From Cytophagaceae bacterium (GTDB taxonomy: Bacteria > Bacteroidota > Bacteroidia > Cytophagales > UBA9547), in NCBI GenBank assembly GCA_027488865.1, contig JAIYAU010000046.1:62001-126000 (forward strand): DNA of 64,000 nt. The letters run 5' to 3'. A program made the translations under genes and the position numbers. Within the stretch, counting starts at the first letter, position 1; each line of letters opens with the position of its first letter. Below, piece after piece: positions 9,351 to 18,763 of this stretch. Under the pieces are notes generated by a model. It had not been told where the DNA came from, searched no databases, and saw nothing but the letters and a program-made list of their open reading frames with translations.

Positions 9351-9525
9351 AAAATATAGAGATTTATACCCTTAAAATTAGGAAAAAAAATTAATTAAAA
9401 TCAATGTTTATTTTGTATTGAAAACTAAACTAAAACAAGGTGTGTAAATTAACTTTCAAAAAAATTGTCCAACAAAAAGACATATTGTCAATATTAATTA
9501 ACTATTGGTTTCGATAAATGACAAT

Positions 9526-9556
9526 TTTGCAGTTTTCATACCCAAGTTTACTTTGG
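9526..9556 (+). promoter_or_regulatory. promoter of clpB
   Basis: TTTG (9526-9529), a 19-nt spacer, TACTTTGG (9549-9556; 7 of 8 to TAnnTTTG), about 40 nt before the ATG. No HrcA-type CIRCE repeat is seen. Confidence 0.5.
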
Positions 9557-9597
9557 ATTGTTTATTGTAACTGTATAAGCAACAAAATCTTCTTATT

Positions 9598-12204
9598 ATG
9601 AACTTTAATTCCTACACCATTAAGTCTCAAGAGGCGATTCAAAAGGCTACTGAAATAGCAACTGGACTAGGCCAACAAGCTATAGAAACGGGGCATATCC
9701 TCAAAGCCATCATTTTAGTTGATGAAAACGTGCCTAATTTTATTTTTAAAAAGCTTAATATTAATTATCCCCAATTTAAAATCAAGCTAGATGATATATT
9801 GCAATCGTATCCTGTTGTAAGTGGTGCAAGCCCTTATCTTGCAAACGAAGCACATGCTGCCCTTACTAAAGCTACAAGCTATTTAAAAGATTTTGGTGAT
9901 GAATTCGTGGCGATTGAACATATATTACTTGGAATTTTGGCCGGAAAGGACAAAACAGCAATGCTTTTTAGGGATAACGGAATCAATGAAAAACAACTTA
10001 AAGCAGCCATTGTAGAACTAAGAGGTGATAGCAAAGTAACTGATCAAAACGCAGAAAATAAATATAATTCACTTAAAAAATATTCTATCAATCTTAATGA
10101 ACTCGCTAAATTGGGTAAAATTGACCCTGTGATTGGCAGAGACGAAGAAATAAGAAGGGTTTTACAAATTTTATCTCGCAGAACGAAAAATAATCCCATT
10201 TTACTAGGTGAGCCTGGGGTAGGTAAAACAGCTATAGTAGAGGGTTTAGCCCAAAGAATAGTAAACGGAGATGTACCTGAAAATCTCAAATCTAAACAAA
10301 TAGTATCTTTGGATATGGGATTGTTGGTGGCTGGGGCAAAATATAAAGGGGAGTTTGAAGAAAGACTTAAAGCGGTTATAAAAGAGGTTATAGATTCCGA
10401 TGGAGAATTGATATTGTTTATTGATGAAATTCACACCCTCGTAGGTGCAGGAGGAGGAGATGGTGCTATGGACGCCGCTAATCTTCTTAAGCCAGCTTTA
10501 GCGAGAGGAGAACTGCATTCCATAGGCGCTACCACATTAAAAGAATATCAAAAATATATTGAAAAAGACAAAGCCTTAGAACGTCGGTTTCAAACTGTTA
10601 TGGTAGATGAACCAGATATAACAGACGCAATTTCAATATTGCGTGGTATAAAAGATAAATATGAGCTCCATCACGGGATACGAATAAAAGATGAAGCAAT
10701 CATAGCAGCTGTTGAACTTAGCAGTAGATATATTAGTGATCGTTTTCTACCTGATAAAGCCATCGATTTAATGGACGAAGCCGCCTCAAAATTACGCATT
10801 GAAATCGATTCTTTACCAGAAGAGTTAGATGAAGTACAAAGAAGAATTATGCAGTTAGAAATTGAAAGAGAGGCAATTAAAAGAGAAAATGACGCAATAA
10901 AAGAATCACAGCTTACGAAGGATATTGCAGAACTTACTGACACTAGAAACGAACTAAAAGCTAAATGGCAAAATGAAAAACAAATAATTGATGGTATTAA
11001 AAAGGAAAAACAAAATATAGAAAATTATAAACTTGAAGCTGACCAGGCCGAACGCCAAGGAGATTATGGCAAAGTAGCTGAAATACGTTACGGAAAAATA
11101 AAAGAAACAGAAGAAAAATTACTGCAATTGCAATCTAGTTTTAAAACCATGCAAGGAGAAAAATCTTTACTGAAAGAAGAAGTTTCTTCAGAGGATATTG
11201 CAGAAGTTGTTGCAAAATGGACTGGTGTGCCGGTATCAAAAATGTTACAAAGTGATCGAGAAAAACTACTGCATCTTGAAGAAGAATTGGGCAAAAGGAT
11301 TGCTGGCCAAAAAGAGGCTATTCAAGCGGTATCAGATGCTGTAAGAAGAAGTAGGGCTGGATTACAAGACCCAAAACGTCCATTGGGTTCGTTTATTTTC
11401 TTAGGCACCACTGGGGTGGGTAAAACTGAACTTGCAAAAGCATTGGCTGATTTTTTGTTTAATGACGAAAACAATATGGTAAGAATTGATATGAGCGAAT
11501 ATCAAGAAAGTCATGCAGTAAGTAGACTTGTAGGCGCTCCTCCGGGCTATGTAGGTTACGATGAAGGAGGTCAACTTACTGAAGCTGTGAGACGTAAGCC
11601 ATATTCTGTAATTTTATTAGATGAGATTGAAAAGGCACATCCCGATGTATTTAACATACTCTTGCAAGTATTGGACGAGGGCAGACTTACTGATAACAAA
11701 GGTAGAATTGCCAATTTCAAAAATACTATCATTATTATGACTTCAAATATTGGAGCTCATTTGATCCAAGAAAATTTTGAAGGAATAGACCAAAAAGATG
11801 TATTTGAACAAGTTATAATTGTTGAAAAAACAAAAGAAGCAGTTTTAGGATTCTTAAAACAAACGGTAAGGCCAGAGTTCTTAAACAGAATTGATGAAAT
11901 TATAATGTTTAAACCACTATCCAAAAGCGAATTACGTAAAATTGTAGATATTCAATTCGCAATTATTCAACAAAGACTTAGGGAAACTGGTATCTCAATT
12001 CATGCAAGTGATGAAGCGCTTAACTTTATTGGTTCAACCGGATTTGACCCACAATACGGAGCAAGACCCCTCAAAAGGACTTTGCAAAAACTAGTATTAA
12101 ATGAACTATCCAAACAAATACTAGCTGGAAATGTCCATAAAGAAGATAATATAATTATGAATTTGAAAAATGCAGAAATCTTATTTGAGTCGGAAAATAA
12201 ATAA
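9598..12204 (+). CDS. clpB: ATP-dependent chaperone/disaggregase ClpB
   Basis: An 868-aa AAA+ unfoldase that extracts polypeptides from aggregates together with DnaK (gene at 51.7 kb). Order: Clp N-domain (1-145), first AAA+ module with Walker A GEPGVGKT near residue 204 and Walker [11 protein letters not shown], the long coiled-coil M-domain (about 400-530, rich in E, K and Q) that distinguishes ClpB from ClpA/ClpC, then a second module with GTTGVGKTE near residue 603 and the C-terminal small domain. Full length and intact. Probably heat-induced, but only an ordinary housekeeping-type promoter is visible. Confidence 0.97.
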   Translation: MNFNSYTIKSQEAIQKATEIATGLGQQAIETGHILKAIILVDENVPNFIFKKLNINYPQFKIKLDDILQSYPVVSGASPYLANEAHAALTKATSYLKDFGDEFVAIEHILLGILAGKDKTAMLFRDNGINEKQLKAAIVELRGDSKVTDQNAENKYNSLKKYSINLNELAKLGKIDPVIGRDEEIRRVLQILSRRTKNNPILLGEPGVGKTAIVEGLAQRIVNGDVPENLKSKQIVSLDMGLLVAGAKYKGEFEERLKAVIKEVIDSDGELILFIDEIHTLVGAGGGDGAMDAANLLKPALARGELHSIGATTLKEYQKYIEKDKALERRFQTVMVDEPDITDAISILRGIKDKYELHHGIRIKDEAIIAAVELSSRYISDRFLPDKAIDLMDEAASKLRIEIDSLPEELDEVQRRIMQLEIEREAIKRENDAIKESQLTKDIAELTDTRNELKAKWQNEKQIIDGIKKEKQNIENYKLEADQAERQGDYGKVAEIRYGKIKETEEKLLQLQSSFKTMQGEKSLLKEEVSSEDIAEVVAKWTGVPVSKMLQSDREKLLHLEEELGKRIAGQKEAIQAVSDAVRRSRAGLQDPKRPLGSFIFLGTTGVGKTELAKALADFLFNDENNMVRIDMSEYQESHAVSRLVGAPPGYVGYDEGGQLTEAVRRKPYSVILLDEIEKAHPDVFNILLQVLDEGRLTDNKGRIANFKNTIIIMTSNIGAHLIQENFEGIDQKDVFEQVIIVEKTKEAVLGFLKQTVRPEFLNRIDEIIMFKPLSKSELRKIVDIQFAIIQQRLRETGISIHASDEALNFIGSTGFDPQYGARPLKRTLQKLVLNELSKQILAGNVHKEDNIIMNLKNAEILFESENK

Positions 12205-12230
12205 TGTGTTAATATCCACCACAAACAATT

Positions 12231-12263
12231 ATTATAGGTAAAAATAAATTTTTTGCCTATAAT
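12231..12263. terminator. stem-loop between convergent clpB and phospholipase genes
   Basis: ATTATAGG (12231-12238) pairs with CCTATAAT (12256-12263); an inner A-run and T-run extend the stem. It sits between two 3' ends and probably ends both transcripts. Confidence 0.5.
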
Positions 12264-12346
12264 GTATTAGGTTAAGTTTGACATTTACTAAATTCTATTT
12301 CAAATTAATGATTAATTTAAACATTTATTAAAAGGAAAAGGCTTCT

Positions 12347-13375
12347 TTAATGTTTAATAGCAAAAAAGGTTCTTCCCTCACAGCAACTTCCATGATGATA
12401 ATGACAATCATTATGGGCTTCGTGCGGTCTTGATTTTATATTATCTTTTTCAAGTTCTTCTTTCTCTTTCTTTAATTTATCATCATCAAATTTAAAATCC
12501 ATCAATTTCGAAAGGTCCGGTTGCCCTGCATCTACCCAGCAGCTGTACCAAAAACTTCCAACTTCTAACACTGCTCTTGTCATTTGTCGTTCTACCTGGC
12601 CATTAAGTTTGTTGTGATAAGCAGTAGAAAAGTCTTTAGAATATACTCTCACTGTGAGGTTATTACGTGTTTCGTATCCATACTTTTTATCCTCAGAAAA
12701 CTCCAAGGTAAGTTGTTTCTCAAAAGACAAAACAGAATCTAGGGCTAAATGTGCTCTTACTACACCCGCCCAAGCCTCTTCCGTTGGATTTTTGATATAA
12801 TATGAATCTCCTACAAAAAAATCATATTGAGTACTAAAAAGTTCTGGCAACCGTGACTCCCAAAAACCATGAATGCCATACTGGTTGCTATATTGTCCAT
12901 TATAGTTGTGTGTTGTATGTAAAGGCACATTACTATCTCCAATGTAATGTCCCAAATCTGCCGATAACCTCAAAATGCGTTCAGCGTCCATTTCTTTAAA
13001 GGCATCCGTGAGTTCATACTTCATTTTTACGATATGCCAAGGTACAATTCCGTAGGCCAACAAGGTATCCTCGGAATATTTTGCAACAGCATCCTTCCAT
13101 CGACGCGGCATTTTATAAATAGCACTATCCCCATATATATCGATATCAATGTAATGCTTAGGAGCTTCTCCTTCTACTGCATACCTGCGTCTATCGGGAT
13201 TTACAGCATTTTCCGTAAGATACACGATGTGTTTCTTAAAAAAAGGCAACATTTCTTCAGGAAGCGTAAATACTGCGAGGCGATTTATATTTTGATGTGC
13301 AAAAAATCCCCACCCAAATATTTGACCAGCATTTATGGTAAAAATTGATAATAAAATCCAAAATCTAACCTTCAT
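12347..13375 (-). CDS. zinc-dependent phospholipase C/S1-P1 nuclease-like exported protein
   Basis: A 342-aa protein with a signal peptide cleaved after Gly21, leaving Trp22 as the mature N-terminus (WGFFAHQNINR). In the zinc PLC and P1 nuclease fold the N-terminal Trp and a following His are zinc ligands, so this arrangement is diagnostic. The further ligand motif HYIGDSNVPLHTTHNYNG near residues 165-183 and HGFWE are present. It is likely secreted or periplasmic and hydrolyses a phosphodiester; lipid or nucleic acid substrate cannot be chosen. Unusually, the C-terminal 25 residues are rich in His and Cys (HEAHNDCHYHHGSCC), an extra potential metal site. Confidence 0.78.
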   Translation of the reverse strand: MKVRFWILLSIFTINAGQIFGWGFFAHQNINRLAVFTLPEEMLPFFKKHIVYLTENAVNPDRRRYAVEGEAPKHYIDIDIYGDSAIYKMPRRWKDAVAKYSEDTLLAYGIVPWHIVKMKYELTDAFKEMDAERILRLSADLGHYIGDSNVPLHTTHNYNGQYSNQYGIHGFWESRLPELFSTQYDFFVGDSYYIKNPTEEAWAGVVRAHLALDSVLSFEKQLTLEFSEDKKYGYETRNNLTVRVYSKDFSTAYHNKLNGQVERQMTRAVLEVGSFWYSCWVDAGQPDLSKLMDFKFDDDKLKKEKEELEKDNIKSRPHEAHNDCHYHHGSCCEGRTFFAIKH

Positions 13376-13435
13376 TGACCTATTACTTTTAAGAATTGAA
13401 CTAAACTTAGTTAAATTTAAAATTATAATGTTAAT

Positions 13436-14647
13436 TTGACACCTGTTAACAAAAACATAATATTAAAATTGCATAATTCCTCATTCATTAAACCATTTTT
13501 AAGTACATTTTTTACGTTAATAATCTCAATTAGTGCAAGTTATGCTCAATTAGATAATTCTTTCTTTTTTGACTCAACAGCATCTTCAACTGGAAAAAAA
13601 AGCAATGTTTATTTTAATCTTGAGGTTAATGGCTTTTTAAAAAATACTGAGTATTACAACAAAATTGTATTGGGTAGAACATTATTTGGATACCAAACCC
13701 TTCCAAGATTTGTTTATTATCCCAGTGAAAATTTAAATATTGAAACCGGTGCATTTTTATGGAAAGATTTTGGAAACAGTAGCTATTCTTCCATAGAGCC
13801 ATTTTTTAGGTTAAAATACACTAAGAATAAAATGACCTTTATATTTGGCAATTTATACGGCAGTCTTTCTCATCAATTAATAGAGCCATTATATGAATTT
13901 GAGCGATTTATAAATAATCGAACCGAGCAAGGTGTGCAGTTTCTTTTCGATAAAAAATATTGGAAGGGCGATATATGGATTGATTGGCGAAAAATGATTT
14001 ATGAAGGTTCACCATTTCAAGAAAACCTTCTATCAGGTATAAGTTCAGTACTCAAAGTGAACACTAAACCCAATCTTAAGATTGATTTTCCAATTCAATT
14101 TCATGTTTATCATTCAGGTGGACAAATCAACTCAGCACCGCCCAACATACGTAAGCCCGTGCCAACCACTGTATTTAACTTTGCTTTTGGAAATAGAACT
14201 ACTTGGTTCAATTCTCCTAGTAATTGGCTACAGGCTATTACAGCAGAAAATTATTATGTTGGCTTTTTAAATAATTCAGAGAAACTACCGATTGAGTTGA
14301 GCTCAGGAGATGGTTGGTACTTCAATGTAAAACTTAAAATGAAAAATATTGGAGATACCTATTTATGTTACTGGCGCGGAACATATTTTAATAGTGTAAC
14401 AGGAGGTAGCATTTTTAGATCTGAAAGCACACGACTGGACCTCCCCTACTATGTAATACCTTACAGAGATCTACTGATAATGAGACAAATAACTACATTC
14501 AACCTTCATGAGGATTTAAAAATGCAACTGAGAATAGAACCTTATATTGATCTAAGCAATGGTCATTTTGAATTGGCGTATGGATTTTATATTAGATATA
14601 TTCCAACATTCTTATTAGGCAATGTTGCCAAGTTAAGGCCACAATAA
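13436..14647 (+). CDS. exported, probably outer-membrane beta-barrel protein of unknown function
   Basis: A 403-aa protein I do not recognise. Residues about 18-37 are a signal peptide ending SASYAQ. The remainder is rich in aromatic residues and alternating short strands (VYFNLEVNGFL, MTFIFGNLYGSL, FELAYGFYIRYIP), typical of an outer-membrane barrel. The start must be TTG at 13436 because an in-frame stop lies at 13418-13420 and no ATG precedes the signal peptide. It is divergent from the phospholipase-like gene with only 60 nt between them. Confidence 0.7.
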   Translation: MTPVNKNIILKLHNSSFIKPFLSTFFTLIISISASYAQLDNSFFFDSTASSTGKKSNVYFNLEVNGFLKNTEYYNKIVLGRTLFGYQTLPRFVYYPSENLNIETGAFLWKDFGNSSYSSIEPFFRLKYTKNKMTFIFGNLYGSLSHQLIEPLYEFERFINNRTEQGVQFLFDKKYWKGDIWIDWRKMIYEGSPFQENLLSGISSVLKVNTKPNLKIDFPIQFHVYHSGGQINSAPPNIRKPVPTTVFNFAFGNRTTWFNSPSNWLQAITAENYYVGFLNNSEKLPIELSSGDGWYFNVKLKMKNIGDTYLCYWRGTYFNSVTGGSIFRSESTRLDLPYYVIPYRDLLIMRQITTFNLHEDLKMQLRIEPYIDLSNGHFELAYGFYIRYIPTFLLGNVAKLRPQ

Positions 14648-14732
14648 GAGTTTTTATAAAGATTTTTGAAGTTTATGAATATATAAAGCTCTACAATAGT
14701 TGGATGAAATCAACAATTAACTTTCTTCCATT

Positions 14733-15539
14733 CTACAATTTATTTACTATCAACTCTTTAAGATTAATTACTTCGCCAGTAAGTAATTCGAGCCTATCAA
14801 TAATTTCAGTTTCAGGAAGTTGCTTTTCGGGTGAGAAGGACAAATGACAATGATAACCCCAAATTTCTAAAATATCATGTTGATAAATATAATATGGGTC
14901 ATATATTGGATTATCAGACATAGCGACTAGCGCCTTTTTATCTCTCAATTTACTTATTACCCTTTTATAAACCACACCATCTTCTTTTGTTACAATGATA
15001 TAAGTTTTAAGATTTTGGATTTGATTATAGCTTTCTACGTATCTTCCCACCACAATCGCCCCATGAGCCATATGTGGTAACATTGAATCTCCTTCTATCT
15101 CAAATGCTCTATATGTACCTGTATTTGTATTAGGCAACGAAAATCGTTTTAAGCTTGATATAAATTCTGGATTGCTATATCCAGCTGTATATCCTGCTTT
15201 TGCTTTTACAGGTACAAACTCTATATTTTCTTCGTCCCTTTCGTTTACAGTGATTGCCAACACCCTTAGTTGGTTATGGAGACTTCTAAAATCATCGTCC
15301 GAAGGAATTAAATCCAATGCCTCCAAATCTACTCTTAGTAATTCGTCAACTGTAGCACCGTATAAATCAGCTACTTCTACCAGTATTCTTAGATCAGGTT
15401 GTGTGCCATCATACTCATAATGTTTATAAATGGAACGCTTAATCCCTAATCTTTCTGAAACGTGTTCTTGTGTATATCTATTTTTTTCTCTTAGGTAGAT
15501 AAGATTTTTAACTAATAAATCGGAAGTCAACTTGTCCAT
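14733..15539 (-). CDS. XRE-family repressor with S24 (LexA-like) autoprotease domain
   Basis: A 268-aa regulator. Residues 10-67 are an XRE helix-turn-helix (YTQEHVSERLGIKRSIYKHYE). The C-terminal half is a peptidase S24 domain: Ala115-Gly116 within VKAKAGYTAG is the likely self-cleavage site, Ser152 in EGDSMLP the nucleophile and Lys192 in VVYKRVI the general base. By analogy with LexA/CI it would cleave itself when RecA filaments form, but it is not LexA itself (different DNA-binding domain). Its promoter is enclosed by an inverted repeat, suggesting self-repression. Bacteroidota chromosomes often carry such genes outside prophages, and no phage genes are nearby. Confidence 0.85.
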   Translation of the reverse strand: MDKLTSDLLVKNLIYLREKNRYTQEHVSERLGIKRSIYKHYEYDGTQPDLRILVEVADLYGATVDELLRVDLEALDLIPSDDDFRSLHNQLRVLAITVNERDEENIEFVPVKAKAGYTAGYSNPEFISSLKRFSLPNTNTGTYRAFEIEGDSMLPHMAHGAIVVGRYVESYNQIQNLKTYIIVTKEDGVVYKRVISKLRDKKALVAMSDNPIYDPYYIYQHDILEIWGYHCHLSFSPEKQLPETEIIDRLELLTGEVINLKELIVNKL

Positions 15540-15554
15540 ATTATGCTCAAATAT

Positions 15555-15575
15555 TTAGTCCAAATTTAGGACAAA
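15555..15575. promoter_or_regulatory. inverted-repeat operator of the XRE-S24 gene
   Basis: TTnGTCC-N7-GGACnAA, 21 bp, with perfect GTCC/GGAC arms plus outer TT/AA. The seven central bases are mostly the -7 promoter element of the gene. Its ATG is 16 nt away. I infer that the XRE-S24 protein binds here and represses itself. Confidence 0.55.
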
Positions 15576-15590
15576 TATTTATTTAAACAA
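15561..15590 (-). promoter_or_regulatory. promoter of the XRE-S24 gene
   Basis: On the minus strand TTG (15588-15590), a 19-nt spacer, then TAAATTTG (15561-15568), a perfect TAnnTTTG. It lies inside the inverted repeat at 15555-15575, and gives a predicted leader of only about 15 nt. Confidence 0.6.
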
Positions 15591-15641
15591 CAAATCCTTA
15601 AAATATAAACACTATAAAAAATTCATTTACAATATTTTGAA

Positions 15642-16091
15642 TCATTTGATTAATTGATCAGTATGCTCTTTTGTTTTTACCTTTTCTATAATATCAATAA
15701 TCACTCCTTCTTCATCTATAATAAAGGTAGTTCTTGCCGTACCCATATACTTTTTACCATACATTGACTTTTCCACCCATACTCCATAACTTTCTACTAT
15801 GCTTTTATCCACATCAGCTATCAATGTAAAGTTTAGTTCATGTTTTTTAATGAACTTTTGGTGTGCTTTTTCATCGTCAATACTCACACCCAAAATTGTA
15901 AAACCTGCTGCCTTTAAGCGATCCATATTATCTCTTAAATTACATGCCTGTTCTGTACAACCTGGGGTATCATCTTTAGGATAAAAATAAAGCACCACCT
16001 TTTTACCAACAAAATCTGATAGATGTATTGGATTTCCATTTTGGTCTTTACTACTAAAGTTTGGGGCTTTGTCTCCTATTTTAAGTTCCAT
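15642..16091 (-). CDS. bcp: thioredoxin-dependent thiol peroxidase (Bcp/PrxQ-type peroxiredoxin)
   Basis: A 149-aa cytosolic peroxiredoxin that reduces hydrogen and organic peroxides. The motif DDTPGCTEQACNLRD contains the peroxidatic Cys in PGCT and, five residues on, the resolving Cys of the PrxQ type. The usual KVVLYFYPKD strand precedes it and GTARTTFIIDEEG follows. Length is standard. It is a single gene between the repressor and porP, each with its own gap. Confidence 0.93.
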   Translation of the reverse strand: MELKIGDKAPNFSSKDQNGNPIHLSDFVGKKVVLYFYPKDDTPGCTEQACNLRDNMDRLKAAGFTILGVSIDDEKAHQKFIKKHELNFTLIADVDKSIVESYGVWVEKSMYGKKYMGTARTTFIIDEEGVIIDIIEKVKTKEHTDQLIK

Positions 16092-16163
16092 ATTATTTAA
16101 TTAAAATTAATTTTAAAATATAACTCTAAGCAGTAATTATTGTTTCTACCACCTTTTGCAAAA

Positions 16164-17195
16164 TTAAAGTTTCGGATATGGCATAAACATTATTTTGTGT
16201 TTTTTAAAGGATTTCCTTTTGTCACCAACCGATCCAAACTCAAAACCACATGATATTTCATGGCAGCCACCGGTACCCAGTCCAAGTTTTGAAATGGTAA
16301 TATCAAAGCTATAGCCTAATGTAAATCCATCTTTTTTGTAGCCCATCATTATAACTAACGCATCTTGATTAAAATAGCCATTAGCAGATTTCAATAATGG
16401 CAACCCTCTATACCATAAACCAAAAATAATGGGCTCAAAATGCCAATAAACTCCTAAATCTAATTGATTAAATTGTCCTTGATTTTTAAAATTAAAGGTG
16501 GTAGTAACGCTATTTTCCAACTTTTTAACTAATCCACGATTATCTTCAAAAACAAACTTATATCCTCCATGTATAGATGTTTTAATCGGTAAACTATTCA
16601 CATTTGATGAAAAGGCCTGATTGGGCCTATTTAAATGATGTATTGAAATACCAAGCCAGAATTTTTTTTGGGTTAATAACGAGCCAAATGAAACACTTCC
16701 GAATGTTTTTGTGCCAACGGCTGATGAAAGTTCGTCTAATGTATTAACGTTAAGCTTGCCAACATCCGCACTTAGTTGATCGCCAAATGTATATTTACTA
16801 AAGTCGGTATTTCGTTGAACTACCGTAAACTGCAAAGCATTTCTAATATTTGTACTTTTATTAATATTGAAACTATAAGACGTTAAAAACCCAACAGATG
16901 TTGATTTTAACTTTCCTTCGGCCAATCGATCTACCAAGGCTATTCCGCCTACTCCAAGGTTAAGGTCATTAAAAAAACGGTCATAACTAGCTTGATAGCT
17001 TGTAAAATTACCCACAGCACTAGGCCATTGGTTTCTAAAATTTACTTGTGCGCGGGCATAACTAATTGCACCAGTAAAGGCTGGGTTTAAATAAAGTGGA
17101 TTGGCATAGTATTGAGAATATTGAGGATCTTGCGCTTGAGCTAATGCCAAAGGTATGATTATCAACAATATATTTATTCCACTTTTGCTAAACAT
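16164..17195 (-). CDS. PorP/SprF family type IX secretion outer-membrane protein
   Basis: A 343-aa outer-membrane protein. A signal peptide ends at ALAQAQ, and the mature start DPQYSQYYANPLYLNPAFTG is the diagnostic PorP/SprF opening. The remainder is a beta-barrel ending in a basic tail. Family members interact with particular T9SS substrates or gliding adhesins, usually encoded next door; here no large adhesin is adjacent. The start codon abuts the stop of folB without a gap, so the two are probably one transcript. Confidence 0.9.
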   Translation of the reverse strand: MFSKSGINILLIIIPLALAQAQDPQYSQYYANPLYLNPAFTGAISYARAQVNFRNQWPSAVGNFTSYQASYDRFFNDLNLGVGGIALVDRLAEGKLKSTSVGFLTSYSFNINKSTNIRNALQFTVVQRNTDFSKYTFGDQLSADVGKLNVNTLDELSSAVGTKTFGSVSFGSLLTQKKFWLGISIHHLNRPNQAFSSNVNSLPIKTSIHGGYKFVFEDNRGLVKKLENSVTTTFNFKNQGQFNQLDLGVYWHFEPIIFGLWYRGLPLLKSANGYFNQDALVIMMGYKKDGFTLGYSFDITISKLGLGTGGCHEISCGFEFGSVGDKRKSFKKHKIMFMPYPKL

Positions 17196-17552
17196 TTATC
17201 TCTGTCTTATTAACTTTACCGCAGCACGTTCACAAATGCCGCCAATGGGAGGATTAAACTTAGAAATTCTAACTTCAACTTTATTTACAGCTATAAACTG
17301 TCCCAACAAGTCTTGGATTATTTGATGGCCTATATGTTCCAAAAGGCGCGCTGGTTTATCCATCACCGTTTTTACAATGGTGTAAATTGTTTCGTAATTT
17401 ATTGTCTCTTTTAGGCTATCCTTTTCACCTGCCTCTGAGGTATCAGTAAAAACCTTAATATCTACTCCATATCTATTACCAATTTTTTGTTCCTCATCAT
17501 AATAACCGTGTTTGGAAAAAAACTCCAGACCGATCAGTGCAATCTCATCCAT
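17196..17552 (-). CDS. folB: dihydroneopterin aldolase
   Basis: A 118-aa enzyme of folate synthesis that cleaves 7,8-dihydroneopterin to 6-hydroxymethyl-dihydropterin and glycolaldehyde. Visible family motifs are the N-terminal LIGLEFFSKHGYYDEEQKIG, NYETIYTIVKTVMDKPARLLEHIG with the substrate-binding Glu, and the C-terminal VEVRISKFNPPIGG. Length is typical. It stands directly between the DivIVA-like gene (12 nt upstream) and porP (0 nt), indicating one operon. Confidence 0.9.
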   Translation of the reverse strand: MDEIALIGLEFFSKHGYYDEEQKIGNRYGVDIKVFTDTSEAGEKDSLKETINYETIYTIVKTVMDKPARLLEHIGHQIIQDLLGQFIAVNKVEVRISKFNPPIGGICERAAVKLIRQR

Positions 17553-17564
17553 ACAAAAATATAT

Positions 17565-18359
17565 TTATTCGATTTCATCAAAAAACGACCTTTTATTAGA
17601 CTTTGGTATAACCTCTGCCAATTTTTCTTTTTCAACCTCTTCCAAAGGCATTTTGGTTTCAAATGATTTGTCCTCAATACTTGCCACTTCGGGCATAACT
17701 GCCTCACTGGATTTTGTGATTGGCTCTGTTTCCAAAACATCCGTTTTGATGGAATTTATAACTTTTTGCTCAGATTCCTTTAAAACTTCCTTGTTTTCCT
17801 CCTTTAAAGGTTTTTCATCATATTTATTAAAAAGCTCTATCTTGTTGTTTCTATTATACCTTTCAAGCCTTTCCGAAATATCACCAACAATATTTTTTAG
17901 CTCTTGTAAAATATTATCTCTTTTATTTTCTACCTCCCTATATTCAATGGTTAAATTTTTAAGATCATCACGAGCTCCAGTTACTATACTTTTAGCCTGA
18001 TCTTCAGCTTCTTCTATAATAGTTTTGGCTTGATTTTTTGCCTCTATTAAAATAGCATCCGCTTTCATTTGTGTTTCACGTAATAACAACGAAGCCTGTT
18101 TATTGGCCTGTTCTATCATATTATTACCAGTATCCTCTGCCGTTTTTAGGGTTCTAAAAAGCGTGGTTTCTACTTCTCTTAACTTTTGCACTTCGCGTTC
18201 TGCACTTTCAAAACGTAGTCTAAGTTCTTTGTTATCATCCATTACTCGTTCCCATTCTTGCGACAGAGAGGTAATGAAGGCCTGAACCTCCTCTACATCG
18301 TACCCCCTAAACTTTCTATCAAACTGTTTTTGTCGTATTTCGAGTGGTGTGATTTTCAT
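17565..18359 (-). CDS. DivIVA domain-containing coiled-coil protein
   Basis: A 264-aa cytoplasmic protein. Residues 1-60 match the DivIVA/GpsB N-terminal domain (TPLEIRQKQFDRKFRGYDVEEVQAFI). A long coiled coil, rich in E, K, Q and A, runs from about 35 to 165. The C-terminal 90 residues are acidic and low-complexity. In other phyla such proteins sit at curved membrane and organise division or wall growth; the role in Bacteroidota is little known. It heads a likely operon with folB and porP. Confidence 0.83.
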   Translation of the reverse strand: MKITPLEIRQKQFDRKFRGYDVEEVQAFITSLSQEWERVMDDNKELRLRFESAEREVQKLREVETTLFRTLKTAEDTGNNMIEQANKQASLLLRETQMKADAILIEAKNQAKTIIEEAEDQAKSIVTGARDDLKNLTIEYREVENKRDNILQELKNIVGDISERLERYNRNNKIELFNKYDEKPLKEENKEVLKESEQKVINSIKTDVLETEPITKSSEAVMPEVASIEDKSFETKMPLEEVEKEKLAEVIPKSNKRSFFDEIE

Positions 18360-18573
18360 TATATGCTACTAGAATTGCAAACAGTGGTAAAATCTTGAAT
18401 AATTGCCAAATATAAAAAACTTTTAGTCAAATACCTTTAATTACAGCATTTTGAATGGTTTTTACTAGAATCATTTTCATAACTTAATGCTGCATAAAAG
18501 AAATAGTGCCAATAATAAATCAAGTAATTATTAATTATTTTTCAATAAAATATTTAATATTAAAAATAAATCA

Positions 18574-18581
18574 TACCTTTG
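18574..18581 (+). promoter_or_regulatory. -7 promoter element of the DEAD-box helicase leader
   Basis: TACCTTTG is a perfect TAnnTTTG in very AT-rich DNA; no clear -33 TTTG is seen. Transcription would start near 18588, just at the beginning of the GC-rich structured leader. Confidence 0.5.
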
Positions 18582-18587
18582 CAGCAT

Positions 18588-18763
18588 CAAGGCTTCCTTA
18601 TCCCCACCTCTGTTGTACTGTGGGCCCAGTGAGAAGCCTGTAAGTGGCTGTCACTAGGGCACAGATTGCGTTCATCGCTTTAAACGCCGCTTCAAAAGTT
18701 TTAAAACAATAAAAAAATCGCTTGTTAAGCGTTGGCGCATGCGTTTAGCATCTATGTAAAATC
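18588..18763 (+). ncRNA. GC-rich structured 5' leader of the DEAD-box helicase mRNA
   Basis: About 175 nt between a promoter element and the helicase ATG. By count 35 of 60 bases are G or C at 18601-18660 against 14 of 60 in the preceding 60. A long hairpin can form: CTGTG (18618-18622) with CACAG (18660-18664), CCC (18625-18627) with GGG (18657-18659), AGTGA (18628-18632) with TCACT (18651-18655). Its loop holds GAAGCCT (18633-18639), complementary to AGGCTTC at 18590-18596, so an H-type pseudoknot is possible. Competing pairs exist (CCCAC 18603-18607 with GTGGG 18620-18624). Further hairpins are GCGTT/AACGC (18668-18687) and CGCTT/AAGCG (18719-18731). I do not recognise a named RNA family; it could be a cis-regulator or an independent small RNA. 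Confidence 0.5.

Noticed and set aside
9484-9526. TTGTCA and TGACAA as a heat-shock operator before clpB
   Set aside because: The half-sites are about 28 nt apart with no similarity to the CIRCE element; likely chance in AT-rich DNA.
13034-13348. 104-aa open frame antisense to the phospholipase C-like gene
   Set aside because: The minus-strand gene has a signal peptide and catalytic motifs; the plus-strand frame has none.
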